A DNA stretch of 64,000 bases from Diphasiastrum complanatum (GCA_029204225.1 CM055096.1:28285995-28349994), one strand, 5' to 3'. Counted from the stretch's first letter, positions 36,481 through 49,741 are shown. The notes: a model not told the origin generated them from the letters alone. Numbers and translations: made by a program.

Positions 36481-37934
36481 TATAAAGCATATGTTGAGAA
36501 GTTTACTGTCAGACATTAATTTGTATCAGTACAAGCCCATATTCTGTGATAATGAAAGTGCTATTGCCTTATCGGCCGACCCTAGATTTCACTCTAGGAG
36601 TAAGCACATTGAAATCAGATATCACTACATCAGGGGCAAGGTTCTCAACAAGGAGGTGAGCTTAACATACTGTAGAACACAGGACATGGTTGCAAATATA
36701 TTCACAAAGGCATTAAGTGTTAATGTACACAACAAGTTTTGTGCATTGCTTAGTCTGAAGATCAAGGCATTCACAGATCCAGATTAAGGGAGGGTGTTGG
36801 ATTTATCTCCTTTACTCTCCTAGATCCTATGTTAATCTGCCTCCATTCATGTTGCTGCATTTTTACTCATGTTGTTGCACAGTTTGCATATTTACATGTA
36901 AAATAAGACAGGCGAATAAAACGCGATTTTCTACATAAATACAAGTAAATTTCCACAAGCGAAAAAGACGACACTATGTTTTTACACGTGATTTGTGATA
37001 GGCGAAAAAGGCGACACTGCCCTACAAATGCAATAGGTGCCCTTATGGAAAAGCGATGGCACCCTGTAAAATCAAATCTTAAGGCATTTGTCAGAGTCTC
37101 ACATTTTTCGCATCTTCACCAACGTTCATTTTAGCGAAGGTTGACGTTGCGGCCTTCTCACGCTCATCCCATGCAACTGTGCAAACATATTTGACAATGA
37201 CAGCAGCCACCCACGATCTCCCACAGACAGCACATCCACTTTGTACTTTCTTCATCTACACACCTATAAAAGTATGTATATGTATTGAATACCATCTGCA
37301 TATTCAGTGTGTGTGTGATACAGCATCAGAAGTTTATCAGAGAGAGACGAAGTAGATACTTTCGCGCATGGATTCTTTGTATTGTCAATAATAGGTTTAT
37401 TCCTTTCACAGATTGGATTAGCTTTGTGAAGCACGCGGTTTCATCCGTTATTGTCTTGTGCACACCAGCATTATTGATCTGTATATTTGGCTATATTTAA
37501 TCTGATTACAACTCTGTTTGTTCTGCATTCATATTTGTGTCAATATTGTTTTTCTACATCATGTCTGACTCTCTTATTGCTTAATCAAGTATCTTGTCTT
37601 CACGAATTATTATTAGTCTAGTTGTTCGTGACTAATATTTAGTCTCGCCCTTCACGACTAATTCGCGACTGATAATTTGTCTAGTTGTTCGCGACAAATT
37701 ATCTTTCTGATATTTTGTTGCTTAATGTTTGGCTATGTAATCAGATCAAACGTGATTTTTATCACTAATGTTCTGTTCGTGTCTGATAGGCGTAGTCACG
37801 CTTAGGGAAAGAGTAAGATAGCTCATTCCACTGTGCACGAACACTTTCCTTTTGAGTTCGCTTGAATTTTGTGTTCGTTTCTTTTCGATCTATTTTAGTT
37901 TTCGTTTCTCACATACACCCTCTTTCACCCAACA
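36481..37934 (+). mobile_element. Copia B2: RNase H end plus 3' LTR
   Basis: The ORF at 36491-36787 matches the RNase H end of B1 (FCDNESAIALSADPRFHSRSKHIEIRYHY). It is followed by the purine tract AAGGGAGGG and an LTR at 36795-37934 (TGTTGG to CCAACA). The upstream part is lost at the junction with copia D. Fossil, 5'-truncated. Confidence 0.88.
36795..37934 (+). repeat. Copia B2 3' LTR (about 1,140 bp)
   Basis: Begins TG right after the purine tract and ends CCAACA; related to the B1 LTR at 20486-21478. Confidence 0.8.
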
Positions 37935-38255
37935 ATGTGTACCAACAATATCGAAAGTTCATAGAACTAGATCAGAAGCCCTTGCAACTTATCATATCTC
38001 AGAGAAAGTGGGGCATTGACTTCGTAGATCCGATATGTCCCATTGCTTGTTACACATAAGCCAGATATATCATAATAGCTATGAACTATCTTACCAAATG
38101 GGTGGAAACTAAAGCAATGAAGGAGGCTGATGCCCAGAACACGATATGCTTCTTATACGAACATATTTTAGGATGCCCAATTAAATTGGTAAGTGATCGT
38201 GAAAGTCACTTTATGAATGAAATGATCACTCACCTCCTTGTCTCCTATCTATTAG
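37935..38255 (+). mobile_element. Ty3/gypsy integrase fragment
   Basis: Pieces read WGIDFVDPICP, then NYLTKWVETKAMKEADAQNT and LGCPIKLVSDRESHF, the core of a gypsy-type integrase. Broken, about 300 bp. Confidence 0.85.
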
Positions 38256-40840
38256 CACTCTATATTTGCTACAAAACATAGCCAAGAGTATAATTGAAGG
38301 TCATTTATGTCTTCTAGAGAGAACATATTTTGATATTCAAATATATTATATTATCGTCTTATTATTTCCTTTTCTTCGTAGGCTAACATGTCCATGGATA
38401 AACTCCTGCATATTTTGTAGGCATTTTCTTCTCAACACTACAGAAGTGTTTATGGATCTTTGAGTTGAAACAAAATCATCATGCATACATGTACTCTTTT
38501 AGAACTATGACAAATTATTGATTGACATCTACTTGCAACAAAGTCTTTAAGCTATTGTTTCATAAGTTATTTTATCTTAAGCTCAAAAATAAACTCACCA
38601 CAAGTTATTCAAAAAAATGAGTCATTACTAATTAGTATACTCAACTACACTTTTTGTTTGACAAACAAATGATATTATAATAATGGCCTATGCCATCCTA
38701 GAAAGATTTTTATTTCAACGTCGACTAGCACCATTGACTTTGATGATAGCCGGAAGTCTAGAATTACACTTTTGTCAGCTCATTACGATTCTTCTTTTCA
38801 TTGAAAGAGACTCATGTACTCATCTTTGTTAATCCTAAAAGCTACACAGCTCAAAACTATATTATAAATCATTTTTACCTACAATGGTGGATCTCATGTG
38901 ATAGTAATTACCTTGTAGCTTAATGACATTACAAGCTTAGAAAAAAGAAGCATTTAAGGGCATGAATTAACTTCAAAATGTTTCTATCAAGTTGTATCCC
39001 TTTTAGATGTCACCACATGATTGACTTGATTCACCACTAAAGCTAAAGTCAATACTTCATTACTTGGAATGTAAAACTATATTTACAAATATGAGACTCT
39101 TTTCAAATTATACATGTTTTCCTTAATATGAACCTTTACATCTTGTGTTTTAAAAAAGGCATTGACTTAACCACTTTAATATTTGAAAAGACAACTTAAT
39201 GTAATAATTAAAAATTTCTTGTCAATGGGTCAACACCTGGTCCATATCTATTAAGAGTAATATACAATCTATACAAGCGTAGTAGAGAAAAACATGGGTT
39301 AAATTTTAACCTTTTTCTCCTTTACACAACTATGAATGCTTCATAAACTAATGATCATTGTGCTTTTCCAAACTAAGTACTTCTCTTCAAACAAAATCAT
39401 ATGCATTCCCCCTCATTAATTCATCTTGTATGTATTCATGAAAAAATTTGAAGTCACATCGCTATAATTGATTCATTAATGACAATTACAATTATGCTTT
39501 ATTTGAGCGAGTTCTATGTATTGGATACATTAATGGTGATTGACTATTAACAAACGTGAGAATTACGTTCAATCATATGAACTTAAATTTCAAAATGATC
39601 TTTTGTCTTTCTTGTGCTTTGTAACATCCTAGGAAATATAGATTATAAGAAAATAGCTACCTTGTGTAATGTATTAATCAAGATGGAAATCTCATTTGCT
39701 TAGATGTAAATAAGCCTATTTATCATTAGATTAACATTCTAAAAGCACTACACCACCAGATTTCCTAGTACATATCTTGCAAAAATCTAAAATTAAAAAA
39801 ATATTTCAGTTAACTCACAACCTTTTTCAAGGCTTTCATAAAATTGCACAAATATGTATGTTATAAAGTTTCAATAAATTAGCTTAGGCAGAAAAGAAAC
39901 TCTCCACATAACATTTCAATTTGTATTTTCTCTATCATTAAATGAAGCATTATCTTGCATACATCATAGCTCTAAAATGACCTTGTATAGGTTATCACAA
40001 CTCATATATCTCAACAAAGTATTGAAAATGTCTTATTCCATTTGATGTGATTCTCATACTAATGGCTATTTGTACAATGTGAATATGATATTTATATTTT
40101 TGTATAAAGATTATTAAAGTTTACTTTTTGAAAGAAGACTGAGGTTGATTCCATGTGCAAGGAAGATTTCTTATTATTGAGGAGCTACTTTCATACTTAG
40201 TTGTTTTATGATGTGAATGGACCACTATTATCAAAGCACAAATCCATTGACAATGGAGAATTATACTCTATTGTTTACTAAACATATTATATCATGCCCT
40301 TTATACAAGTTATATATTTTTAGCCACTATCCCATTGCAAAGTTCACATCATAAAAGGACTCAAACAAATAAACACATGCAAAAACACACACATAGGCAC
40401 ACATATGGATAGAGAAAATAACACCAACAACAAAGGATGCAACATCAACCACAAATGGCACAAGGGATAAGGACAAAAGCTCATTGTAGCTTGAAACATA
40501 CACTAAAAACACAATCTCTTGAGCTCATGATAGAGAGAGGGCCTATGCATTTTTCTTTCTTTTTCAAAATCTTTCGTTGAATCATTTTTCTTTTTTATTT
40601 TATTGAACATGCTTGCTAACCTCTTGGCTATGCCACAACTTGGTTCCTTGTTTTTGAAATATTCCAAATTTGCTCTTCATATTAACCTTTTATGACTTGT
40701 ATATGTGTGCCAAATATTTTATATAAAATCACAGGGTTTTCCTTTTCTAATTTTTTAATTTTATTTTTTTTACTATCCACTTGAGCAAACACTTGGTATG
40801 AAATTGATTTGTATGTAAGTTGTGAAAATTTGCCTATATT
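38256..40840. other. AT-rich region without recognisable genes
   Basis: About 2.6 kb with only chance-length ORFs on either strand. No LTR ends, protein motif or tandem array was recognised. Confidence 0.5.
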
Positions 40841-41145
40841 GACATGTAGAATATTGTACATTTTGTCTATATTTTTTGTTGAAACTTGTATGCCCAAATT
40901 GCCACATGGAAATCTACACCTAATGTAGGTTAGCACGATTCAAGAGGAGTGGTTGTGTCCATTTGGTAGTGATTCCTACTTTGTAGGATCTAGACCTTGA
41001 TTTGTGGTGAGATTTCTACCAAGCATGCACCTACCAAGCATGACTCTAGGATCTAGGCTAGGGTTTCAATTTAGGGCAAGAAAGTTGAGTCTACTTCCTT
41101 ATTACATGCTGGATTTTCACCTAACTTAGCAAAGGAAGGGAGTGT
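40841..41145 (+). mobile_element. Isolated A-family LTR piece, opposite orientation
   Basis: Its reverse complement matches 27300-27610: the CTTCCTT...GTTAGGTGAA, CCTAGTCTATTTCC-like and GTGGCA segments are in the same order. No internal sequence adjoins it. Degraded. Confidence 0.7.
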
Positions 41146-42860
41146 GGAGGGCAGGAGAAGTTTTCGTTTCCGTCGTTGGTTTCGTTTTGATCGTTTGCCT
41201 TCTCTCGTACTGGACCGCAAAAGATTCTCGTTCGTGAATCTTTCATGTTCGTCTTCGTTTGCTTTGACTTTCATGTTCGCGAAACTTTTCGTGCTTCGTG
41301 TCTCCTGACTTTCGTGTTCGCGAACATCTTCGTCAGGCTAAGGGTTGAAAGCTAGCAAGGCTTTGTAGTTAGAAACATTTTGTTTCTTCAACTCCCTCTC
41401 AAAGAATGATAGCTTTATGTTCCCGAGACTGCTCCTTTGTCTCTCAAAGAGTCCTTTGTCCAGGACTTTAGTGAAGATGTTAGCAACCATGTCTTTCGTT
41501 CCGATAAAGGTGGTCTGCAGCATCTTCTTTTCAATTAGATCCTTGATCAAGTGGTACTTGATCGTAATGTGCTTCGTTATGGAATGGAACACGAGATCTT
41601 TCGTCAGGTGTATTGCAGAGGTGTTGTCCATCTGCAAGACCAGGGGCTCGTTTCTTGTTTCGTCCAATTTGTCCAAGAACTGTCTTAGCCAGATTATCTC
41701 GTTGGCCATCTTTGCTGCAGCAAGATATTCTGCTTCACAGGATGACTGGGCTACAATGGTCTGCTTCTTTCTGACCCAGAGAACTACTGATCCTGATGCA
41801 ATGGCGCATCCTCCTGAGATGCTTTTACAGTCGTCCTTGAGAGATGCCCAACTAGCCTTGTATTTCATCACATTCCCGTTTGGTCCGTATTTGAGCTTGA
41901 AGACCCATTTGCATTTGACAGTCTTCCGCTTATGTGGTAATGGCTCCAACGTCCATACTTGGTTCTTCCTCATGGACTCCATCTCTTTGTTCATGTCTTG
42001 GATCCATTTGTCCTTTTCTGGACCTTCAATTGCCTCCTCGAAAGCCTGTGGTTCGCCACTGAACCAGCAGAACTCTTCTGATGTGGAAGCTGAGTTGCCT
42101 GGGACATATCTTGCTGGCGCTCTTTGTGGTCTTGTCGACCTTCTAGGAGATCCTCCTGGAATAGCTATGCCTTTGCCCTTGTCTGCTCTGCTTGGTCCGG
42201 AACCTTTTTGGTTTAAAAGAACTGTGGCAGCAGGCTGACTCTCGAATCTTTCTACATCAGATTCATCGCTCAAATGGGAGACGACTCGAAAATCTTCATT
42301 TTCATGTTCGTCCTCTGCTCCCTCTATCATTGGCAGTAGGTCATAGTACTATCTCTCCAGAACTTCGTAGCTGACAGGATCGTCATTGGCCATTGTCCTG
42401 CTCTCATCGAATCTGACATCTCTCACTGTTTTCACAGTGTTCGTGTCTGGCATGTAGACTCTATAGTATGACGAGTTGTTGTCATAACCTACCAAAAATC
42501 CCTTCTCGGCTTTCTCATCAAGCTTCTTACGAAGCTTATCAGAAATATGTGCATAAGCTGCACAACCAAAGATTTTGATATGAGACAGGTTGGGCTTTCT
42601 ATCCCACCATAGCTCATGTGGGGACACTAGACTTGCCTGTTCTATTCTGGATGTATGCGGTTGTAGCTACTGTTTCAACCCATAGTGCCCTTGGAGCCTT
42701 CGAATAGGCCATCATGCATCTGGCTGCTTCCATCAGAGTCATGTTCTTTTGTTCAGCAACACCATTGTGCTGCGGTGTGTAGGCTGCAGTTCTTCTGTGA
42801 ATGATGCCACGATCATTGCTTGTATGAATTTCATGTGATCTTTTCACTAAGTGAAACAAA
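41146..42860 (-). mobile_element. Copia E: broken Ty1/copia with integrase, partial RT and RNase H
   Basis: Minus-strand ORFs give the integrase end (YTPQHNGVAEQKNMTLMEAAR, then HIKIFGCAAYAHI), a short RT start (VKCKWVFKLKYGPNGNVMKYKA) joined directly to RNase H (SSCEAEYLAAAKMANEIIWLR, MVANIFTKVLDKG). Most of RT is missing. 41146-41340 is CpG-rich with repeated TTCGTGTTCGCG-like words and may be LTR or UTR. Distinct lineage from A, B and D. Several breaks. Confidence 0.85.
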
Positions 42861-45852
42861 AATATATTTATACAAGATGATACTTCAAGCCACAAACCAA
42901 TGGTCATTTATTTCGATGGGAAGGTGAATACTCTTTCCCAAGCATATATATGGTAATATTGATCGTTTTTATGGTTGGGGCCACATTGTTTGACTTTTAA
43001 TGGGCTTTAATCTCCATCCAATTTAATTTTATCGATGTTGATGGGTTGTGATCTAGATTCGATTTTCTTCATGGATGCCAAGGGTCATAGTATGCTCACA
43101 AATAAGGGTCAATCCTCATAATTTTTCACAAGCCTAGTGTGTAGACAACATGAATTTGTACATAATTTGTTAAGCAATTATATTTTACCAAAGCTAAGTT
43201 TTTCCTACGGATTGCATTTATTTGCAAAGTTTAATCCTCTATAGATATGTAAAGAAAACTCTTAACAAGGTATACAGCAAACAACTAAGTAATAATATGG
43301 ATGACCAAAAATCTCAAGGTTAGGGGTGTCAAGTGGTGTGGACATCTTAGAGTCATTCTTGATCATCATACTTACAATATAAGAAAAGAGAAAAAAAGAT
43401 CAATTTTAAAGTAAAGACATTGTAGAGAATTTGTGGTTAGTGAATTTGTATTTTTTTTAGGAGGTTGACAAATTTTGCTCACTCTGAGCATGTTCTACAT
43501 TGTTGTATATTTGTAAAAAGTTCTTAATTCATGGTTATTTTTTTTGAGAAGAGAAGGACATGGAATCCAACATTTAAACATTTGGTGGGCCAAGGACGAA
43601 AGGAAAATAATTAGCCATTAGAATTACCAAACTTTGTATTTGTGCATGCACCCCCTAGATTGAAACACTTGGGCTCTAATACCAATGAAAAGGTCAAGTT
43701 TTCATCCAAATCGACATAACCTAATTGAGTAACACCAGATTTGACTCCCACAAAAGATGTTTATCTCTAGCCATACACTATTGGTTTATAAGCTAGAATC
43801 CACCTTCAATTACAATCCAATTTAGCTCCAAATTAGTCAACATCTAAACCCAACTTCAATCATAGTCCAACGTTAGTTCCAATTTAATCAATTCTACAAA
43901 AGCTGGTAAGGTCAACTTGACCATTTTGTCACATGTAAACTTTTCAACAAGGGATAAGTTTGTACCACATTTAAAATAAGTTTGACTTCTTTGCATAAAT
44001 AAAAATCAAATTCACTTTATCAAGATACTAAGTGGTAGAAGGTTTTCTTTAACCAAGTATATTGACATTGGAAACTAAATTTTGGTCAACCATGATTCTC
44101 ACACAATCTATCTCTACTCGTGTCAAAGTTCGGGCATTTGTTATTTTCGAATTGGTATCAACATTACCTTTGCAAAACCAATTCTCATATTGAGCTATCA
44201 AGTTGTTTATAATGGAATTTTTCTAATTAAGCCCATCCTTTTAGACAAAGGCTAAATAAAGCAAAATCAGCCTTCTCCTTGCCACAACAATGTCACAAGG
44301 AAAAAAATTGTATTGTTGAACATTTTAAATTTTGGAAGAAAGGGTTCATCCCTCTACACCTTTTCCAATAGCTAATTCTCTAAAGATACTAGTTATTGGT
44401 TTTCCAAATGGTCATTGACCCATACCAGAGGTGACCATTGAAGGTCTTAGTGTGCTACTGTCTATTCAGACCTTGTATGAATCCACTCTGCTGAATTCTT
44501 GCGTTCACAACACTTGGAAACCAAGATGCATGCAATCTCTTGTATTTGTAGCAAGAGTTGGGCATTCCCTAAAAATAGATCTTCTAACATGGTAACTTGA
44601 TATCAATTCACTTAGTAGTTCCCAAGCTTCCATGCATTATGTAGTGCTATGATGTGAGAATAAGAGTGAATGCTTTTAGCCAAGCGAAATAACATCACTT
44701 TAACTAGAAAAGGAAAAACATCATTCAATAGTTACCAACATTGAGGTGGGTAAAAGGGTAGGTTCACCCAAACCAATACTTCAGTCTTCCACCTTGTCAA
44801 CTAAGAAAACATCATATGCATAAAAACAAGCACTGTTGCAAATATTCAGTGTAGGAATCCTAAGCATATATGCACAAAATTCACTATCAAAGTAGTCTAG
44901 ATTAACAAAGTAAGAACCTCTATGAGTCGCTTGTCAAATATAGACTCAAAGTTATGAACCTTTTTGAAGATAGGACATTTGTCTCTACATAATTGACACA
45001 AAGATTTAGCCTAAAGTGTTCATAAAATGGAACTTGTCTAGTAGCCACATTGTGATCTCTCAAGAGGTCTAGAAATGATTTCTTGAAAAAAATCCCTTTA
45101 TTAGCAAATGTATGTCATGTGGAGTAGAAAACCTAATATCAGACCTAACTAATGCCATGACTTACTTGCATACAAGCAAGCAAACATTCAAGCTGATAGG
45201 AAAAAAAGATAAGAGTACCACCAATTTTGCATCAATGGGCAATGAAATGATTTTAATTTTTTTAATGACGACAATATAAATTGTGTGTGTGTGTGTGTGT
45301 GTGTGATAAAGCTTAGAAAAAGTTTACGTGCAATTAAAAAAGTCAAAGGATCTATATCAAAACAATATTATAAAATTTAATAAACACAAAATCTTAGCCA
45401 ACCAACATTGCTTGTGTCCCATAAGTAGCTAGGCATGAGTTGCTAAATGGGTTTCAAAAAATCCGGATTCTCTTGGATAGACTCGATGTTGCTTCAAAAG
45501 CAAATGATAATCATTAAAAACAAATTTCCAAAAAAAAAAACTATAATTTGTACAAGAGTTTACTAGACATAGAATAAATACAAAATACTACAAACAGAGT
45601 GGGCTCCTTAGCTCTCCACTTTTTAATTCTACTATGAATTGTCTTCAATATACCAAAAGCTAAAATACCAAAGATGAAACCAAAAGAGTCATAGAATAGT
45701 TTGAGCTCTTTCATAATTTTCTTGAATATGTATTTCTTATGGAGTAACAAGATAATTGGTTCACATGAGCATCTCTACTTGTACAAAGACTAGAAAAGCT
45801 ATAGAAATGAGAAGTGATCAATGCATTTAAAAAAATGTGACACACAAATTAT
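42861..45852. other. AT-rich region, no gene; faint primer-site relic
   Basis: About 3 kb without a supported gene. At about 43672-43690 the minus strand reads TTGGTATTAGAGCCC, close to the initiator Met primer site, hinting at an eroded copia LTR junction. A (GT)n run lies at 45283-45304. ORFs here, including 45750-45541, look like chance. Confidence 0.4.
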
Positions 45853-46205
45853 TTTCAAAAATTTCAACCAATAAACTTGACCTAGTCTAACTTAAAGAAA
45901 GGTCCAAAATATTGCACTTATCACCACTAATTGTGCACAAATGAGTTCACATGAGTCTTTGGTATAGATTCCTCCACCAAAAATGTTAAGATCTTTATAT
46001 AGAAAACTGCCAAAATAAAAAAGATTGAGATCAAAAATTTCAACCAATAAACTTCACCTAGCCTAACTTATAAAAAGGTCCAAACAATTGCACTTATCAC
46101 CACTAATTGTGCAATTAAGTTCACATGAGTCTTTGGTATAAATTCCTCCACCAAAAATGTTAGGATATTTATATAGAAAACTGCCAAAATCAAAAAGATC
46201 GAGAT
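45853..46205. repeat. Tandem duplication, unit about 176 bp
   Basis: 45853-46028 and 46029-46205 are near-identical direct copies (TTTCAACCAATAAACTT to the CCAAAAATGTTA segment). They cover the C-terminal RT part of the Penelope-like relic. Confidence 0.85.
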
Positions 46206-46799
46206 CAAATAAGTCTTCTATATCTTCTAACATGGACTAACCTATGCAACAAGATGGGACAAGTACCACAAGAAACTATTCTTTTGCATAAACTCAAATT
46301 CATAATAGAAAAGATAAAAGTTTGCTAGATGAACAACACATTTAGTACCCATGGGAATACCTATCCTTTGTTTAAAAAGTGAATCGCTTAGAGGGATATG
46401 CATATTATCCAAAAAAAAGTTCAACCAAGAACGGACCATTTGTACTTTGTTTATTGCTGAAAACATCTCAATTCAGCTTATCAATATGAAATTCAAATCT
46501 TCCAAAATGGTTTGAGTGTACAGTGTCGTGAAGTCATAGATTTGAAAAAAAGCATAGGCTGGGTTTTTTCTTCTCTAGTACGAGACGAGTTGAAAAAATT
46601 TATTCCTTCTGTTTTACCATTGAACCATTTAAATTCCAACTACAACTTACAAGAACATCTGCATCCTAAGTTTATCAAAAGCTCATTGATAGAAGGAAAT
46701 AGCCACTTAGAAATGTCAATTAATGTGATTTTACAAGCTCGTAAAAAAAACCTCGGTATTTTGGAAACTTCATGAAATTTCCACATAGCAGACAAAAAA

Positions 46800-47265
46800 C
46801 TCTAGGTAACAATTAAGGCTATCAAATTGACAAAAATATTCTTAATATTTTATTACACTCATAGTAGAAAAAGAAGCACACTAATAAGATTCTTGGTAAG
46901 CTTAGGTACATAAAGAACTTTAGAAAGAGAAAGAACTTTAGAGGATGCAAGCTTCAAGGGAATGTTCCCTATGCCTTCAATAGGACACTCAAAATCATTT
47001 GCAGTGTATATTGATTTCTTGACTCCATCATAAGGTGCAATAGAAGAGAAAGAGTCCTTGGAGCTACACATATGTGAAGAAACTCCACTATCAATATACC
47101 ATAGGCCGTCCTTCTTGAAAGGAGTAGATGAGAAACTAGAGACGATAAGAGATCCCTCTCCATCACTTGCAATAGTGTCTTCCTTCTCATTGGTAATGTT
47201 GGCTTGCTTGAGTTGATTCTTCTTCTTGAAGCAATTGGTGGCATAATGACCTTTCTTGCCAATCA
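46800..47265 (-). mobile_element. Copia Gag-protease fragment inside the Penelope-like relic
   Basis: The minus-strand ORF starts at the end of a zinc knuckle (KKGHYATNCFKK) and has the protease motif WYIDSGVSSHM and the strands LSKVLYVPKLTKNLISV. Most similar in layout to the A family. Only about 460 bp remain, with no LTR. Confidence 0.82.
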
Positions 47266-47760
47266 AATCTCATTGGGGAATGGACTTGATTCAATAAAGA
47301 TTTCAAAAAGAAATTCTTACAAATAAATAAATTGTTTGTGCATTTATCCACATACGAAGTGATGAAAAATCTATGAAACTTACAAAGAACTTCCTTCTCA
47401 ACAAAAAATGAAGCACGAATATTACAAGATGGAATAAATGAGACTTTTTTAAAATTCAAAATCACGAAGAACTTTAGCTTTTCATTCTGATAACAAACCA
47501 TGGACTTCAAAAGATTCTTCAGTATAGTAAATGAGCCTATTAATACTCGTAGTTATAGATTCTAACGAGCAAGCATCAGCTAAAAGAGGACAACAAAATT
47601 TATTGCCTCTAGAAAATGAGAGAAAAATTGATGTATCTACAGTAACAATATATGACCCAAAGAAGGATCACAAAGATTTTGACCAATATCAACATCCTTT
47701 AAGGCTTTTTGTTCCAAGCAACCACTAGATGATTCCAAACTTTATTCACACGAGGAGGAA

Positions 47761-48394
47761 AAGCATTCATAAACTTCAGGCTTTCTATATATAGGCTCAC
47801 ACTAACTTTGTCAAGATCAAACGAAGTTAAGACTGAGATGAGTAGATCTTTACTAGATGTGAAAAAATTAGATTTAATTTTAGCTTTAAATTGTTTTTAA
47901 AGCAACTTAAAAGAGGTTAAGTTGATAAAAGGTCGAATTCAATATACTAAGAACTTGACAAGACATGTTTTTTGAGTTATAGATTAACCGAAATGGTTCT
48001 TAGAATTGTATATATTGAACATATCAAGGGAGAACTTACCCAAAGACGTCTCTTTAGGTTTGCGTTTTTCGAAATCAGTTTGCCTTTGGTAGAACATTTA
48101 TGCGTGCTTTTCTAGCAAATTACATGTCCTCACTTGCATGCTTTTCTGACAAACTTGCTCATTCTGAACAATTTGCATGGAAATGACTTGCAACAGAAAA
48201 GAAAGGTCTAGTTAATTCAAATTATTAAAAAAAAAAAATTCCAATAGAAACGGGCAAGCACGGTGCACCATTCTCTTTAAAACCTATATATTGTTGAGTA
48301 CAACACTGCAAAGAAGAACAACAACATAGCATAAATGCCTTTGATAGATCAACAAGTATTTTAAAAAACAAATACGATAAGGCATGGTATAGTT
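47761..48394. other. Gene-free AT-rich stretch
   Basis: No supported ORF, repeat or motif was recognised. Confidence 0.4.
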
Positions 48395-48473
48395 CAAGGA
48401 TGCGCGTCCGGGCTGGACGCGGGCAATCCGCGTCCGACGTCCGCACCCAGACGCGTCCGACCCCCGGACGCGT

Positions 48474-48515
<42 letters not shown>

Positions 48516-48573
48516 CAATTTTTTTAACTCTAAAAAAATCAAATTTTTTTTTTTAAAAAAAAAACGGACGCTT

Positions 48574-48625
<52 letters not shown>

Positions 48626-48775
48626 TTTTTTAACTCTAAAAAAATCAAAAAAAAAATTTAAAAAAAAAACGGACGCATCCGGGGACCCGGACGCACCCCT
48701 GGCACATCCGCTTCCGGACGTTGACGCGAACGCGAGTCCAGACGAGCGTTCGCTTCCGGGGTCCGCCACGTTAGG
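48395..48775. repeat. GC-rich GGACGC module with two (TA)n tracts
   Basis: GC-rich blocks at about 48398-48474 and 48668-48772 are built from GGACGC/GCGTCC words in both orientations and flank two units of (TA)n followed by TTTTTTTAACTCTAAAAAAATC. The latter unit is repeated at about 48514-48545 and 48624-48652. The layout suggests a tandemly duplicated, self-complementary repeat rather than a gene. Confidence 0.75.
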
Positions 48776-49632
48776 TATAGTTAAATGGCATCAAAAATGT
48801 GAATGCTACTTATTGTATCTTACCATCATGACATGGAAAGCAGCATCAAAAAAAATCCGTTTAGGTTTCTTATCACATTTCCAGAGTTAACAAAGTTTAT
48901 TTTTGTCACCTGATCCAAAACTAGGCAAGTAATAATGAATGACTTCAATGTTCCAGCAAATATTTTCCAGGGGATAGCTAACTGTTGCTCTAATCACATT
49001 CGTACAAATTTGTGCTTATCATGAATAAGAGCTATACTCAGAGGAAAATGATATGACAGATAGTGTGAAAGGATGGCTCTAGATTGACTTGTATTATTTC
49101 TCCAGGTTAGATAGCTGTGTATAAATATTGTTGTTCAAATCTAATGTGTAACCTCCACTGCCAACCAAACGGCATCATAATTTAGGAAATTGGGTCGCCA
49201 TCTGTGCAACCAGAAAGGTCACAAGCCACAGATCTCCAACAAATCAAGCAAACACATGCTTTTGATAAATGGGCCAGCTAAGACATCTGTAGCTTACACC
49301 CAGCTTAGAAGGGTACACATTTCATTTGCTTAGTTGGACTTGATCCTATTGAAGTCCTGCTATTCAACATTCGAAAATTAATTCCAAAACATTCTCTTTC
49401 ATTAATACAAAAATTCATGAATAGATTGCTGAACTAAACCCCACCTTTTGGACTACATATGACTAATTTGTGCTGGCTCATACAAGGAATAACAAAAAAA
49501 TATATCCAATATTTGCTGGCTTAAAAGTTAATCTATAGCTATTTACCTCCATTCCTAAGAGGAAGTACATTCAAACAACATAGAAATCTGAACAGAACCA
49601 ATTCAAGAGCTTTAGTCCAACTCCTCTAATAT
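48776..49632. other. Probable 3' flank of the host gene
   Basis: Lies downstream of the last exon at 49633-49741 (minus strand). No ORF or transposon motif was recognised. Confidence 0.35.
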
Positions 49633-49741
49633 TTACTCCAATTTAAGATTTTCGCATATATGACCAAGCTCTGGGCGAGCCTGCATCCATGCAGCAAAAG
49701 CATTTTCTCCTGCCAAGGTACTTCCGCTTGAAGCGACATGA
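49633..49741 (-). CDS. Terminal coding exon of an unidentified host gene
   Basis: On the minus strand, a CTTTACAG acceptor precedes an exon reading HVASSGSTLAGENAFAAWMQ and onward to ...CENLKLE and a TAA stop. Its composition is non-repetitive and unlike any transposon protein here. The splice phase fits exactly with the exon at 55833-55956, implying that both belong to one gene with a 6.1-kb intron (49742-55832). I do not recognise the protein. Confidence 0.55.

Larger units (their letters stand above)
45853..47760 (-). mobile_element. Penelope-like retroelement relic (RT domain)
   Basis: On the minus strand the pieces, in order, are VDKCTNNLFICKNFF (about 47360), IYDFTTLYTQTILEDL (about 46530), FFLDNMHIPLSD and QRIGIPMGTKC (about 46400-46350), then DIEDLFDLDLFDF and CNCLDLFI (about 46190-46080). 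These match the order of Penelope-like RTs: DKA-NN---VCKK-Y, DF-TLYT-IP, DN-YI, GIPMGTNCAPLLADLFL, Y-DD-F, F-------YP. No GIY-YIG endonuclease was seen. A copia gag-protease fragment sits within it. Broken many times, old. Penelope-like elements are patchily distributed in plants, so this is a notable record. Confidence 0.75.

Noticed and set aside
41417-42238. 273-codon plus-strand ORF
   Set aside because: Antisense shadow of copia E RNase H and integrase on the minus strand; no independent motif.
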